Positions 32,797 to 42,158 of a stretch of 64,000 bases of DNA are shown here, piece after piece. The notes under the pieces are model-generated. The model did not search any database. It had not been told where the DNA came from and saw only the letters and a program-made list of their open reading frames with translations. Each line of letters starts with the position of its first letter. Positions within the stretch are counted from its first letter, which is position 1. Source of the DNA: Oscillospiraceae bacterium (GTDB lineage: Bacteria; Bacillota; Clostridia; Oscillospirales; CAG-272). The stretch covers positions 1 to 64,000 of the forward strand of contig SVTK01000011.1 of assembly GCA_015063805.1 (NCBI GenBank), in the 5' to 3' direction. The translations under genes and the position numbers were made by a program.

Positions 32797-34026
32797 TCAG
32801 GGAAGGAACTCAGCGGGAATCGTATCGGTAACATAGCGCTTCAGGGTATCGTAGGTGAAGGCACCGTTGAGCTGTGCGCCGTGGGCCTTGGCCAGCTCGG
32901 GGGTATAGTCGGACAGACGATAGAGAGCCAGACTGTCACGGGTCATGGAATAATGGGTCACGGTGGGGACAAACACCACATTATCAATATAAGGATCAAT
33001 CCCCGTTTCGCAGACAATGTCAAAGGTCAGAATCCCTCCCACCATATAATAGCTGTAAAGCATGGTGGAGATCAGGTTGCCGGTGGAATAGGACACCAGG
33101 GTACGGTTCCCGTTCTTCCCATTCAACCACTCTACCGGCTGGATATTGTGGGAATGGCTGCCTAGGATCACATCCGCCCCCTCGTCGGCCAGCAGCTGCG
33201 CCAGCCGCTTCTGCTCGGCGTTGGGCTGGAACTTGCCCTCATCCCCCCAATGCATGGACACGAAAATCAAATCGGCTCCGCTCTCCCGCGCCAGCGCCAT
33301 CTGCCGCCTGATGTCGGCATCCTTGGCATAGGGCACAACGTGGGCACTGTTGGCCGAGAGCGCATTGACGTGGGACCAGTTGACAAAGGTGGTGTAACTC
33401 AGAAACGCGATTTTCACCCCGTCGATCTCCACGATCTTCAGGTTGTCGGCATCGTAGTTCTGCCGGGAACAGGCCCCCAGAACCGCCTTGGCATCGGTGG
33501 AATTCCAGTAAGCAATGCTGTCGTTCAGTCCCGCTTCACCCATGTCCAGCATATGGTTATTGGCAATGTTGATGATATCGAATCCCACTGCCAGCAGATC
33601 CCGTCCCGCATCGGCGGGGGAATTGAAATCGGGGTAACCCTTGACGCTGCTGCGGGCGGAAATGGGTGACTCGTGGTTGACATAGGCCAGATCAGCCCCG
33701 CCGATCAGCTCCGCCAATCCTGCATACATGGGAGCGAAGGCATAATCCTGTGCCGCCCCGCCGGTGGAGGCCTGCACCGCCGCAATCTTCTTGGCATCGG
33801 TGAAGACCGCCTCGTGGATAATATTATCCCCCGCCGCCGCAAAGGTAATGCGGGAGGAAGAAATGGGGGATTCGATGGGGGTATCCGTCATGGGCTGCTC
33901 CGCAGTCTCGGGGGAAGAAACAGCCTCTGCGGGAAGCTTCGGCCCGGTCCCCATGCCGCATCCCGCCGCGCCAAGCGCAGCCGAGAGCAGAATTGCCGCG
34001 GCTGCCCGTTTGAAATTTATCTTCAT
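32797..34026 (-). CDS. CapA-family metallophosphatase-like lipoprotein (poly-gamma-glutamate type)
   Basis: A 409-aa lipoprotein (lipobox GAAGC). The CapA/PgsA fold is seen in AAGDNIIHEAVF, YVNHESPIS, NIANNHMLDMG, SMHWGDEG and VILGSHSHNIQP, which hold the metal-binding His/Asp/Asn set of calcineurin-like phosphatases. The start at 34026 follows GAGGATG; the frame is open upstream. CapA homologues act in capsular polymer synthesis, but no pgsB/C genes are near, so a general cell-surface hydrolase role is equally likely. Confidence 0.85.
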   Translation of the reverse strand: MKINFKRAAAAILLSAALGAAGCGMGTGPKLPAEAVSSPETAEQPMTDTPIESPISSSRITFAAAGDNIIHEAVFTDAKKIAAVQASTGGAAQDYAFAPMYAGLAELIGGADLAYVNHESPISARSSVKGYPDFNSPADAGRDLLAVGFDIINIANNHMLDMGEAGLNDSIAYWNSTDAKAVLGACSRQNYDADNLKIVEIDGVKIAFLSYTTFVNWSHVNALSANSAHVVPYAKDADIRRQMALARESGADLIFVSMHWGDEGKFQPNAEQKRLAQLLADEGADVILGSHSHNIQPVEWLNGKNGNRTLVSYSTGNLISTMLYSYYMVGGILTFDIVCETGIDPYIDNVVFVPTVTHYSMTRDSLALYRLSDYTPELAKAHGAQLNGAFTYDTLKRYVTDTIPAEFLP

Positions 34027-34078
34027 GTATACATCCTCGGAAAAAAATTGATCGGACACGCCGACCCTGTGTGCCAAT

Positions 34079-34107
34079 ATTGTATCATAAATTCCGCGCC
34101 GATGCAA
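34079..34107 (-). promoter_or_regulatory. Promoter of the CapA-like gene
   Basis: On the minus strand: TTGCAT, 17 bp, TACAAT. Confidence 0.75.
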
Positions 34108-34163
34108 GAATTTGGTGTCGCATTTTACAAATCGTACAAAAGAAATCCCCATTTTGTGCAAGA

Positions 34164-34181
34164 TTGTTAAAAGGTTGACGA
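34164..34181 (+). promoter_or_regulatory. Candidate Rex operator upstream of ldh
   Basis: TTGTTAA-AAGG-TTGACGA: the left half matches the Rex half-site and the right half matches 5 of 7 positions. It lies 40 bp upstream of the ldh -35. Rex control of ldh by NADH/NAD ratio is known in Firmicutes. Confidence 0.45.
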
Positions 34182-34220
34182 GTTATATCAAATTGGTAAT
34201 GACGTTATGTCATTTTTAAC

Positions 34221-34249
34221 TTGCGTTTTTTTGCAAAAAAAGGTAAAAT
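34221..34249 (+). promoter_or_regulatory. Promoter of ldh
   Basis: TTGCGT, 17 bp, TAAAAT; AAAGGAG before the start at 34278. Confidence 0.78.
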
Positions 34250-34277
34250 AGATGCAATATCGCAAAGGAGTATACCC

Positions 34278-35222
34278 ATGACCAAAGTAACCATTATCGG
34301 CGCGGGCAGCGTCGGCTCCACCATCGCTTATTCCCTCGTCATGACCGGCTATGCCACCGAAATCGTCATGATCGATATCAATGAAACAAAGGCCTTGGGC
34401 GAGGCCATGGACATCCGTCAGGGTGTTCCCTTCTGTTCCCCCATGACCATTTACGCCGGTGACTATTCCGATGCCGCCAACTCCGACATCGTCATTCTCA
34501 CCTCGGGCATCGCCCGCAAGCCCGGCCAGTCCCGACTTGAGCTTGCCCAGACCAATGTCAACATTACCAAGCAGATCCTGCCCCAAATCACCAAGTATGC
34601 TCCTGATGCCACCTACATCATCGTCAGCAACCCCGTTGATATTCTGACCTACACCGTCTGCAAATGTTCCGGTCTGCCTGAGCACCGGGTCATCGGTACC
34701 GGTACGATCCTGGACACCGCACGTCTTCGCCAGCGTTTGTCCGAGTATTACCAGATCAGCCAGCACAACGTTCATGCCTGTGTCATGGGCGAGCATGGGG
34801 ACAGTTCCTTTATTCCCTGGTCCCAGGTCAATATCTCCGGCATTCCGATCAAGGAGTTCGAGAAGTCCCTGGTAGGCCGTCCCGGCGACTACCCCGAGAT
34901 GGACTTTGATGAAATTGAGGCTTATGTCCGCAAGTCGGGCAGCCGCATCATCGAGCGCAAGGGCGCAACCTACTACGCCATCTCCGCTGCGGTCTGCCAC
35001 ATCTGCCGCTCCCTGCTGGGCAGCCTGGACACCACCATCGCCGTCTCCACCATGCTCCACGGCGAGTACGGCCTGGAAAATATCTGCCTGAGCATCCTCA
35101 ACACCATTGGCAGCGACGGTGCCATCGGCAAGATTCTCTACAACCTCACCTCCGACGAGCTGACCAAGCTGCACGCCAGCGCAAACGCCCTGCGTGAGGT
35201 CATCAACCAGCTTGACATCTGA
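34278..35222 (+). CDS. ldh: L-lactate dehydrogenase
   Basis: Reduces pyruvate to L-lactate with NADH, regenerating NAD during fermentation. The 314-aa protein has the NAD fold IIGAGSVGSTIAY, the mobile loop with the substrate Arg in GIARKPGQSRLEL, NPVDILTY, and the catalytic His in ACVMGEHGDSSFIPWS. The start is set by CAAAGGAG; the frame is open upstream over the promoter. It is single-gene transcribed, with a terminator just after. Confidence 0.95.
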   Translation: MTKVTIIGAGSVGSTIAYSLVMTGYATEIVMIDINETKALGEAMDIRQGVPFCSPMTIYAGDYSDAANSDIVILTSGIARKPGQSRLELAQTNVNITKQILPQITKYAPDATYIIVSNPVDILTYTVCKCSGLPEHRVIGTGTILDTARLRQRLSEYYQISQHNVHACVMGEHGDSSFIPWSQVNISGIPIKEFEKSLVGRPGDYPEMDFDEIEAYVRKSGSRIIERKGATYYAISAAVCHICRSLLGSLDTTIAVSTMLHGEYGLENICLSILNTIGSDGAIGKILYNLTSDELTKLHASANALREVINQLDI

Positions 35223-35238
35223 TTTGCGCAGTCATTCA

Positions 35239-35268
35239 ACGGGATGCCGCCGCGGCATCCCGTTTTTT
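35239..35268 (+). terminator. Terminator after ldh
   Basis: A 12-bp stem ACGGGATGCCGC / GCGGCATCCCGT, then six T. Confidence 0.9.
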
Positions 35269-35297
35269 CTCTGCCGCGAGAAAATCCCCCCAAATGC

Positions 35298-35326
35298 TTG
35301 ACAAATTCCATGCGCTGTGGTATACT
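35298..35326 (+). promoter_or_regulatory. Promoter of the valS T-box leader
   Basis: TTGACA, 17 bp, TATACT with extended TGG. Confidence 0.88.
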
Positions 35327-35332
35327 TCTTGT

Positions 35333-35614
35333 GTATGTCAGATCAACGCAATGACGAGGAAGAGTAGTTCTGTCCCCTCCGCATCCAGCGAGCGGCTGTC
35401 GGTGCAAGAGCCGCGGCGGAAGCAGAGCGAAGTCCCCTCCGAGCGGCGTTCCCCAATGCGGGTCCTCCCGCCTACAAGGAACGACGGCCGCGCCCGTTAC
35501 GCGCAAGGGATCATCCGTCCCGACAAAGTGCGTGGCTGCCCCTGCGGCAGCACGAATTCAGGTGGTACCGCGCTCCCGCGCCCTGAGCATCCGCTCCGGG
35601 CGGGGAGCTTTTTT
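35333..35614 (+). promoter_or_regulatory. T-box riboswitch controlling valS
   Basis: The T-box itself, CAGGTGGTACCGCG, lies at 35559-35572 and is followed by a terminator (GCTCCCGCGCCC / GGGCGGGGAGC, 35572-35608, then a T tract). Stem I features such as GAGGAAGAGTAG and the AGCGAGCGGC-type distal loop sit at 35351-35420. GAA-GTC-CC at 35429-35436 places a GTC (Val) triplet where the specifier is expected, agreeing with the downstream gene. Uncharged tRNA-Val should stabilise the antiterminator and allow valS transcription. Confidence 0.92.
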
Positions 35615-35653
35615 CATCAAAATCAAGATATCAATATATGAAGGAGAACGCAA

Positions 35654-38290
35654 ATGACACACGAACTGCCGAAAACCTACAGCCCGGCGGAATTCGAAGA
35701 CCGAATTTACGCCAACTGGTGTGAGAAGGGTTACTTCACCCCCGATCCCACCGATAACCGCCCCGCATTTTCCATGGTTATCCCTCCCCCGAATGTTACC
35801 GGTCAGCTCCACATGGGCCACGCCCTGGACGAAACTCTGCAGGACATTCTGGTCCGCTACAAGAGAATGCAGGGCTTCAACACCCTGTGGGTTCCCGGCA
35901 CCGACCACGCCGGCATCGCTACCCAGATCAAGGTAGAGGAACACCTCCGCAAGACCGAGGGCATTACCCGCTACGACCTGGGCCGTGAGAAGTTCCTTGA
36001 GCGGGTTTGGGACTGGAAGCACCAGTACGGCAACCGCATCATCAGCCAGCTCAAGAAGCTGGGCTCCTCCTGCGACTGGTCCCGCGAGCGCTTCACCATG
36101 GACGAGGGCTGCTCCCGCGCCGTCCGCGAGGTCTTTGTCAACCTCTACGAAAAGGGTCTGATCTACCGCGGCCACCGCATCATCAACTGGTGCCCCCACT
36201 GCCTCACCGCCCTCTCGGATGCCGAGGTTGAGTATAAGGATCAGGCAGGCGCATTCTGGCACATCAAGTACCCCATCAAGGGGGAGGACGGCTATGTGAC
36301 CGTTGCCACCACCCGTCCCGAGACCATGTTCGGTGATACCGCCGTGGCCGTCAACCCCGAGGACGAAGACATGAAACACCTTATCGGCAAGACCCTGATC
36401 CTGCCCATCGTGGGCCGCGAGATCCCCGTCATCGCCGATGACTATGTAGAGATCGGCTTCGGTACCGGCTGCGTGAAGATCACCCCCGCTCACGACCCCA
36501 ACGACTTCCTGGTGGGCCAGCGCCACAACCTAGAGCAGATCAAGGTCATGAACGACGACGCCACCATGAACGCCTACGCCGGCAAGTATGAGGGCATGGA
36601 TCGCTACGAGTGCCGCAAGGCGCTGGTGGCCGACCTGGAGGCTGAAGGCTATCTCATCAAAACCGAGCCTCACGATCACAACGTGGGCACCTGCTACCGC
36701 TGCGGCACCACCGTTGAGCCTCTGACCTCCGACCAGTGGTTCGTCAAGATGAAGCCCCTGGCCGAGCCCGCCATCAAGGCCGTGGAGGACGGCTCCATCA
36801 GCTTCGTCCCCGACCGTTTCTCCAAGAATTACTTCAACTGGATGAACAATATCCTTGACTGGTGTATCTCCCGTCAGCTCTGGTGGGGTCACCGCATCCC
36901 TGCCTTCTACTGCGACACCTGCGGCGAGATGACCGTCTCCAAGACCGATATCACCGTCTGCCCCAAGTGCGGCGCACCTGTCCGCCAGGAGGAGGATGTC
37001 CTGGATACCTGGTTCTCCTCTGCCCTGTGGCCCTTCTCCACCCTGGGCTGGCCCGACAGCACCGAGGAGCTCAAAAAGTACTATCCCACCAGCGTCCTGG
37101 TCACCGGTTACGACATCATCACCTTCTGGGTTTCAAGAATGATTTTCTCCGGCCTGGAATTTATGGAACAAAAACCGTTTTCCCACGTCTTTATACATGG
37201 ACTTGTTCGCGACGCCCAGGGACGGAAGATGTCCAAGTCGCTGGGGAACGGTATTGACCCGCTGGAGATCATCGACCAGTACGGCGCAGACGCCCTGCGC
37301 TTTGCCCTGGCCACCGGTAACTCCCCCGGAAACGATATGCGCTTCTCCGACGAAAAGATTGAGGCCGCCCGCAACTTCGCAAACAAGCTCTGGAATGCAT
37401 CCCGCTTTGTCCGCATGAATCTCACCATCGACGAGGTCACTCTGCCCGACCCCGCCGACCTCGCCCTCGAGGATAAGTGGATTCTGACCCGACTCAATGC
37501 AACCGTGGCCACCGTCACCTCGGCCCTGAACAAGTACGAGGTGGGTGTGGCACTCTCCACCCTCTACGACTTCATCTGGGATATCTTCTGCGACTGGTAT
37601 ATCGAGCTTGCCAAGGTTCGCCTGAACGCAAAGGACACCCCCGAAAACATCACGGCACAGAAGGTTATCGCTTATGTGCTGACCCAGACCCTGAAACTGC
37701 TGCATCCCTTCATGCCCTTCATCACCGAGGAGATCTACCTCTCCCTGCCCCATGCCGATGAGAGCATCATGATCAGCGACTACCCGGTCTACGACGATGT
37801 CTTCAACTACGAGGATGAGGCCGCTAAGATGGAGCGTGTCATTGCCGCCATCCGTGCCATCCGTACTCGCCGCAATGAGATGAACGTTCCTCCTTCCCGC
37901 CGCGCAAAAGTGTTCATCGCCACCGCCTACCACGACAGCTTCAACGAGAAGACGGCCGTATTCTTCAGCCGCCTCGCCTCGGCCTCCGAGGTTACCGTTG
38001 CCGCTGATGCCGACAACTTCCCCGCCCCCGATGCCTGTGTTCAGCTGGTCACCGACTCGGCAAGTATTTATCTGCCCCTTGCCGATATCATCGACCTGGA
38101 TGCCGAGCGCAAGCGCCTGGGTGCCGAGAAGGAGCGCATCCTCGGCGAGATCAAGCGTCTTGAAGGCAAGCTCTCCAACCAGGGCTTTGTGGCAAAGGCT
38201 CCCGCCGCTGTGGTGGAGGGTGAACGCAACAAGCTGGAAAAGTACCGTGACACGCTGGCAGGCGTTGAAGCCGCGCTGGCAAAGCTTTGA
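35654..38290 (+). CDS. valS: Valyl-tRNA synthetase
   Basis: Charges tRNA-Val with valine. The 878-aa class I synthetase has [16 protein letters not shown] (HIGH motif at residues 53-56), the editing domain with [19 protein letters not shown], a zinc-type CDTCGEMT...CPKCG insertion, [10 protein letters not shown] (KMSKS at 525-529), the anticodon-binding domain, and the C-terminal coiled coil ([26 protein letters not shown], split here as two segments) typical of ValRS. AAGGAGAACG precedes the start. Regulated by the T-box upstream. Confidence 0.97.
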   Translation: MTHELPKTYSPAEFEDRIYANWCEKGYFTPDPTDNRPAFSMVIPPPNVTGQLHMGHALDETLQDILVRYKRMQGFNTLWVPGTDHAGIATQIKVEEHLRKTEGITRYDLGREKFLERVWDWKHQYGNRIISQLKKLGSSCDWSRERFTMDEGCSRAVREVFVNLYEKGLIYRGHRIINWCPHCLTALSDAEVEYKDQAGAFWHIKYPIKGEDGYVTVATTRPETMFGDTAVAVNPEDEDMKHLIGKTLILPIVGREIPVIADDYVEIGFGTGCVKITPAHDPNDFLVGQRHNLEQIKVMNDDATMNAYAGKYEGMDRYECRKALVADLEAEGYLIKTEPHDHNVGTCYRCGTTVEPLTSDQWFVKMKPLAEPAIKAVEDGSISFVPDRFSKNYFNWMNNILDWCISRQLWWGHRIPAFYCDTCGEMTVSKTDITVCPKCGAPVRQEEDVLDTWFSSALWPFSTLGWPDSTEELKKYYPTSVLVTGYDIITFWVSRMIFSGLEFMEQKPFSHVFIHGLVRDAQGRKMSKSLGNGIDPLEIIDQYGADALRFALATGNSPGNDMRFSDEKIEAARNFANKLWNASRFVRMNLTIDEVTLPDPADLALEDKWILTRLNATVATVTSALNKYEVGVALSTLYDFIWDIFCDWYIELAKVRLNAKDTPENITAQKVIAYVLTQTLKLLHPFMPFITEEIYLSLPHADESIMISDYPVYDDVFNYEDEAAKMERVIAAIRAIRTRRNEMNVPPSRRAKVFIATAYHDSFNEKTAVFFSRLASASEVTVAADADNFPAPDACVQLVTDSASIYLPLADIIDLDAERKRLGAEKERILGEIKRLEGKLSNQGFVAKAPAAVVEGERNKLEKYRDTLAGVEAALAKL

Positions 38291-38400
38291 TGCAGGAATT
38301 GCTGTGATCCGGGGGTAAGTTCCGCGCCCCCGGAACAGTTCACCGACCCGTGTCGGATCTCAGGCCGATCACTCACGGCCCATGTTCAAAGGAGGCTCCC

Positions 38401-39381
38401 ATGAAACGCACCCGTATCATCCGCACCCTTTGTCTGCTGGCAGCCCTGCTCATTTCCTGCACTGCCTGCGGCGCATCAAAGGCCCCCATGGACAGCATGG
38501 CAGGCGACGACCGCTACTACAGCAACAGCGCCGACTTCGACTACAACCTCAAGACAGAATCCGAATCCTTTGTTACCAGCTCTCCCGCCATCAGCGACGG
38601 GGCCATGAACGCTCCCGTCAAGCCTGAGGAGAGCACCGCCGGGACTGCCGATCCCCTCAGCCAGCGTAAGATCGTCAAGACCATGCGGATCTCGGCTGAG
38701 ACCAAGGCCTTCGACCGCGCCACCGCCGCCATTGAGGCCCTTTGCGCCCAGCTTGGGGGCTACATCGAGTCGTCCTCCCGCTCCGGGGGCAGCATTCGCT
38801 ATTCCTCTGCGGTAGTCGCCCGCTCGGCCGCCTACACCCTGCGCATTCCTGCTGAGCAGCTTGACGCTTTCCGTGCGGGCATGGACGGGGAGATCAATGT
38901 GGTCAGCGAGAACACCGGCATCAGCGACATCACCGACCGGTATTTTGATGTAGACACCCGCCTCGCCACCCTCAAGACTGAGGAGGAACGTCTGCTGGCC
39001 ATGCTGGAGAAGGCCACCGAGCTGGAGTACCTCATCACCCTGGAGTCCCGCCTCTCGGAGGTGCGCTATCAGATCGAGTCCTACACCGGCACCCTGCGCC
39101 GCTATGACAGCCAGGTTGCCTATTCCACCGTCCATCTGAATCTGGACGAGGTACTGGAGTACACCCAGGTCATTGAGGCCCCTCAGACCTTCGGCGAGCG
39201 CATGAGCATCGCCCTGCAGGAGAGCTGGGCCGACTTTGTGGACAACTGCAAGGACTTTGCTGTGGGCTTTGTCTATGCCCTGCCCACCTTGATCGTGCTG
39301 GCCGTGATCTTCACCGCCGCTGTGGTGATCATTGTGTCGGTGGTGAAAAAGCACCGCCGCAAGCCCCAGGATAAAGAATGA
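38401..39381 (+). CDS. DUF4349 membrane-anchored lipoprotein
   Basis: A 326-aa envelope protein: lipobox TACG, then the DUF4349 domain (RKIVKTMRISAETKAFDRA, AYTLRIPAEQLDAF, ITDRYFDVDTRL), a coiled coil (about residues 195-240, KTEEERLLAMLEKATELEYL), and one C-terminal membrane helix (LPTLIVLAVIFTAAVVIIV) with a basic tail. Function unknown; members are common in Gram-positive bacteria. AAAGGAGG sits before the start at 38401. It follows valS by 110 bp and ends in a strong terminator. Confidence 0.88.
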   Translation: MKRTRIIRTLCLLAALLISCTACGASKAPMDSMAGDDRYYSNSADFDYNLKTESESFVTSSPAISDGAMNAPVKPEESTAGTADPLSQRKIVKTMRISAETKAFDRATAAIEALCAQLGGYIESSSRSGGSIRYSSAVVARSAAYTLRIPAEQLDAFRAGMDGEINVVSENTGISDITDRYFDVDTRLATLKTEEERLLAMLEKATELEYLITLESRLSEVRYQIESYTGTLRRYDSQVAYSTVHLNLDEVLEYTQVIEAPQTFGERMSIALQESWADFVDNCKDFAVGFVYALPTLIVLAVIFTAAVVIIVSVVKKHRRKPQDKE

Positions 39382-39394
39382 TCCGAAATAATAG

Positions 39395-39428
39395 AAAAAA
39401 GATGCCTTCCGCGGAAGGCATCTTTTTT
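39395..39428. terminator. Bidirectional terminator between DUF4349 and ECF S genes
   Basis: A perfect 16-bp stem (AAAAAAGATGCCTTCC / GGAAGGCATCTTTTTT). Confidence 0.93.
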
Positions 39429-39435
39429 GGCTTTT

Positions 39436-40020
39436 TCACTTGACTTCTTTGACAATTCGCTCGCCGGCAGGGCTGAAGATCACATTCAGCACCAGCTCAG
39501 GCACAAAGTTGAGCAGAACGAGAGAAGACAGCACATAGGTCAGCACGGGAGAGCCGTTTGCCCAGGCCGTGAGCACATCACCGTAGAACATGGCCATGCA
39601 GGCGAGAAAAACACCGGTATTGACCACAGGGCAGACAATGGCCGCCATAAGCATAGCTAAGTAACCGTTGACATTCCGCGCCTTCAGCAGCCGATAAACC
39701 AGCCCAGAGAGCGCACCGGCCAAAATGCCCTTGCCCAGCACAACGATAAAGCAAAGCCAGGGGTTTGCCTGGAAAACCATGGCACCACCGGGATCGGTAC
39801 CGTTAACACAGGCGATGTACACAATTACGCCAAAGGCCGCCCCCAGGATGGCGCCACCCGACGGCCCGAACACCGCCGCGCCCACCACAATGGGAATCAG
39901 CACCAGCGAGATCGACACGCCGCCGATGGGGGGAATGATCCCGCCGATCAGCTGCAGCACGATGATCATGGCGATCAGAAATGCCATGCCCACCATTCGT
40001 TTGATTCTTCCGTTTTTCAT
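39436..40020 (-). CDS. ECF transporter substrate-binding (S) component, possibly pantothenate-type
   Basis: A 194-aa integral membrane protein with about six helices (MVGMAFLIAMIIVLQLIG, SLVLIPIVVGAAVFGPSGG, and so on). The Gly/Pro-rich PIVVGAAVFGPSGGAILGAAFGV segment fits S components of energy-coupling-factor vitamin importers, which share a common EcfAA'T module. AAGGAGG precedes 40020. The adjacent pantothenate-kinase-like gene suggests a pantothenate (PanT-like) S component; this is context only. Confidence 0.78.
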   Translation of the reverse strand: MKNGRIKRMVGMAFLIAMIIVLQLIGGIIPPIGGVSISLVLIPIVVGAAVFGPSGGAILGAAFGVIVYIACVNGTDPGGAMVFQANPWLCFIVVLGKGILAGALSGLVYRLLKARNVNGYLAMLMAAIVCPVVNTGVFLACMAMFYGDVLTAWANGSPVLTYVLSSLVLLNFVPELVLNVIFSPAGERIVKEVK

Positions 40021-40168
40021 AAATCCTCCTTGCTGTCGCTCCGACTTCCTCGGATGCAACGCAAATTTTATATTTGCGCCAAGGTACGGCGCACCTTCAC
40101 GGGCAATGCCCGGGACAGGCAGAAATATTGCTCCCACTCCGGCCGTGCCGGATGAAGGGCAGGCAGGC

Positions 40169-40951
40169 TCAGCTCCGCCGGTTCAGCTGATGCAGCTCGC
40201 TCAAACCCGTAAACAGCAGATCGGGATGGCGGGCAAAGCGGTGGCGGCAGAGGGGTGTCACCCGATCGGCATAGCGGCCGGCCGCCAGCAGGGAGATCTC
40301 CCCCACCGGAATCTCCAGCTCCTCGGCAATCCGTTCCACCAAACCGTCCAGCTGGGCGGCGGCTCCCCACAGAATCCCGGAGCGAATGGAGTCGGAGGTG
40401 TTCTTCCCGATCACCTTGCGGGGCGGAGTAAGCAAAATCTGAGGCAGCTGAGCGGTGTCCCGCTCCAAGGCCGCCGCGGCACTGGCCACGCCGGGGAGAA
40501 TCACCACGCCGCAAATGGCACCGTCGGCATCAATCACCGTCAGGGTCGTGGCCGTTTCCAGGTAGGCGATCACCGCCGCACCGGAACGAACATACTTCTT
40601 CGCCCCCGCCGCCAGCACCACCAGATCGGCACCCAGCTGAGTGGGGGTATCAATGCGGATCTGCAGACCGGTGCGCATTCCGGGGCCGACTACCGCCGGC
40701 TTGACCGCAGTAAACCGCGTCACCGCCGCCCGCACCGCATCCAGCAAGGACGGCACCACCGACGCAATGATCACATCGGTGATCTTCACCGGGTCGAATT
40801 CATGCAAAGCAAAGATCTGCGCCAGCAGAACGGCATATTCATCCGCCGTCCGCACAGGGTGCGCCGCTATATCCGCACGGAAACGCAGGCCGTTCTCGTC
40901 CAGCGCACCGAAGGAAATGCTCGTGTTTCCTATATTGAATGCCAGCAGCAT
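40169..40951 (-). CDS. CoaX-like (type III pantothenate kinase family) protein with altered active site
   Basis: A 260-aa ASKHA-fold protein aligned over its length with CoaX: VGPGMRTGLQI, TPTQLGAD, VIGKNTSDSIRSGILWGA. Key catalytic segments differ. The N-terminal DxGNT motif is NIGNT, the GADR motif is GADL, the DFGTATT motif is YLETATT, and the TGG loop is AAG. Both conserved aspartates are therefore missing. It may be inactive or serve a different role, for example with the S component 148 bp downstream. GTGAGGAGGG fixes the start at 40951. It follows ppa by 32 bp. Confidence 0.8.
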   Translation of the reverse strand: MLLAFNIGNTSISFGALDENGLRFRADIAAHPVRTADEYAVLLAQIFALHEFDPVKITDVIIASVVPSLLDAVRAAVTRFTAVKPAVVGPGMRTGLQIRIDTPTQLGADLVVLAAGAKKYVRSGAAVIAYLETATTLTVIDADGAICGVVILPGVASAAAALERDTAQLPQILLTPPRKVIGKNTSDSIRSGILWGAAAQLDGLVERIAEELEIPVGEISLLAAGRYADRVTPLCRHRFARHPDLLFTGLSELHQLNRRS

Positions 40952-40983
40952 GGAATCCCTCCTCACTTCACCGACCGGGCAGG

Positions 40984-41517
40984 TCAGTTCTTCACATAAG
41001 TCCTGTTGTAGCTGTCGATGGCCTCGGTGATGATCTGCTCAGCCCGGGCGCGGTCATACATGGACTCCACCGCAGTGGACTTGTTCTCCAGCTCCTTGTA
41101 CACCCGGAAGAAGTGCTGCATCTCGTCAAACAGATGGGAAGGCAGCTCATCAATATCCCGGTAATGATTATACAGCGGGTCAGAATGAGGCACTGCAATA
41201 ATCTTATCGTCAATATGCCCGTCGTCGATCATGCGGAGCACCCCGATGGGATAGCAGCGCACCAGGGTCATAGGCTGAATGGTCTCGGAACAAATGACCA
41301 GCACATCCAAAGGGTCCAGATCATCGGCGAAGGTGCGGGGAATAAACCCGTAGTTCGCCGGATAGTGGGTCGCGGTATACAGTACGCGGTCAAGACGGAG
41401 CATACCCGTGTCCTTGTCCAGCTCATACTTGCAGCGGCTCCCCTTGGAAATCTCGATCACCGCCACAAAATCGGGGGGCGTGATCTGCACCGGATTCATA
41501 TCATGCCAAATGTTCAT
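40984..41517 (-). CDS. ppa: Inorganic pyrophosphatase, family I
   Basis: Hydrolyses pyrophosphate in the cytoplasm. The 177-aa protein carries KYELDKDTGMLRLDR, YPANYGFIPRT and the metal-binding signature DDLDPLDVLV. The C-terminal HFFRVYKELENK block is normal. AAAGGAAACC lies before the start. It heads an operon with the CoaX-like and ECF S genes. Family I enzymes are less common in Firmicutes than family II, but occur in Clostridia. Confidence 0.95.
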   Translation of the reverse strand: MNIWHDMNPVQITPPDFVAVIEISKGSRCKYELDKDTGMLRLDRVLYTATHYPANYGFIPRTFADDLDPLDVLVICSETIQPMTLVRCYPIGVLRMIDDGHIDDKIIAVPHSDPLYNHYRDIDELPSHLFDEMQHFFRVYKELENKSTAVESMYDRARAEQIITEAIDSYNRTYVKN

Positions 41518-41555
41518 ATCGGTTTCCTTTCACCGTTAGATCAGTTATCTTATCT

Positions 41556-41596
41556 ATTATAACACAATCCCCCGCGCTTGACAAGTGCGCGGGGGA
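41556..41596 (-). promoter_or_regulatory. Promoter of ppa interlaced with a hairpin
   Basis: On the minus strand: TTGTCA (41579-41584), 17 bp, TATAAT (41556-41561). The -35 lies in the loop of an 11-bp hairpin ATCCCCCGCGC / GCGCGGGGGAT (41567-41596) that sits downstream of the 41615 gene. The T-rich side of that hairpin is on the plus strand, so its role as terminator for the minus-strand gene is uncertain. Confidence 0.75.
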
Positions 41597-41614
41597 TGTT
41601 TTTTCTGTTTTCAA

Positions 41615-42016
41615 TCAATAACCCCAATCTCGCAGGGTCCAGCCACCGATTTTCGACCGCGTCAGAATCCATTGCCACCGTGTATAGGTATAATTGGGAT
41701 TAAGACTCCCGTCTCCACCGCCGGCATCCACCGAGAAGCTGGAAGTAAGCACAATCACATCAGAGGCCTTGTATCTCTCCGCATACCCCTCACCGTGCTT
41801 GTCAGAGAAAGCCTCGTCATAACACAGCTCAATCAGCCTGCAGCCATCAAAATGCCGCCGGAAATGGGACTCAACCGCATCCATCGCCCCATTAATTTCC
41901 CGGACAGAGTAATGCTCACTCTCCCCAATGCTGCGCTTCACCCCAAAGGTGCTCCCACAGGCACATAGCAAAACTGCCAATACCAAAAGCAAACCGACCA
42001 AACATCTTCGCTTCAT
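41615..42016 (-). CDS. Small lipoprotein of unknown function
   Basis: A 133-aa lipoprotein, lipobox LLCAC (Cys20), with GGGAGG upstream. The mature part has an NTF2/cystatin-like alternation: VREINGAMDAVESHF, DVIVLTSSFSVDAGGGDGSLNPN, and the end WQWILTRSKIGGWTLRDWGY, which resembles DUF4829-type proteins. Function unknown. It lies between nifJ and ppa on the same strand. Confidence 0.7.
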   Translation of the reverse strand: MKRRCLVGLLLVLAVLLCACGSTFGVKRSIGESEHYSVREINGAMDAVESHFRRHFDGCRLIELCYDEAFSDKHGEGYAERYKASDVIVLTSSFSVDAGGGDGSLNPNYTYTRWQWILTRSKIGGWTLRDWGY

Positions 42017-42158
42017 CTTAACACCTCCCTGTCATGCCCCCAGTATACCACATCTCTTCCCTGCGCACAATAACAAACCCCAGACAAATTTCTTACATTT
42101 TCCTGTCGCCCCACGCCAATCTTTCCCGCCGGAAGTTTTCGCGGGTTGGGGGTGAATT

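Noticed and set aside
35341-35560. Protein-coding frame or tRNA cluster upstream of valS
   Set aside because: The cloverleaf-like helices belong to the T-box leader; the GGTGGTACCGCG motif and terminator explain them.
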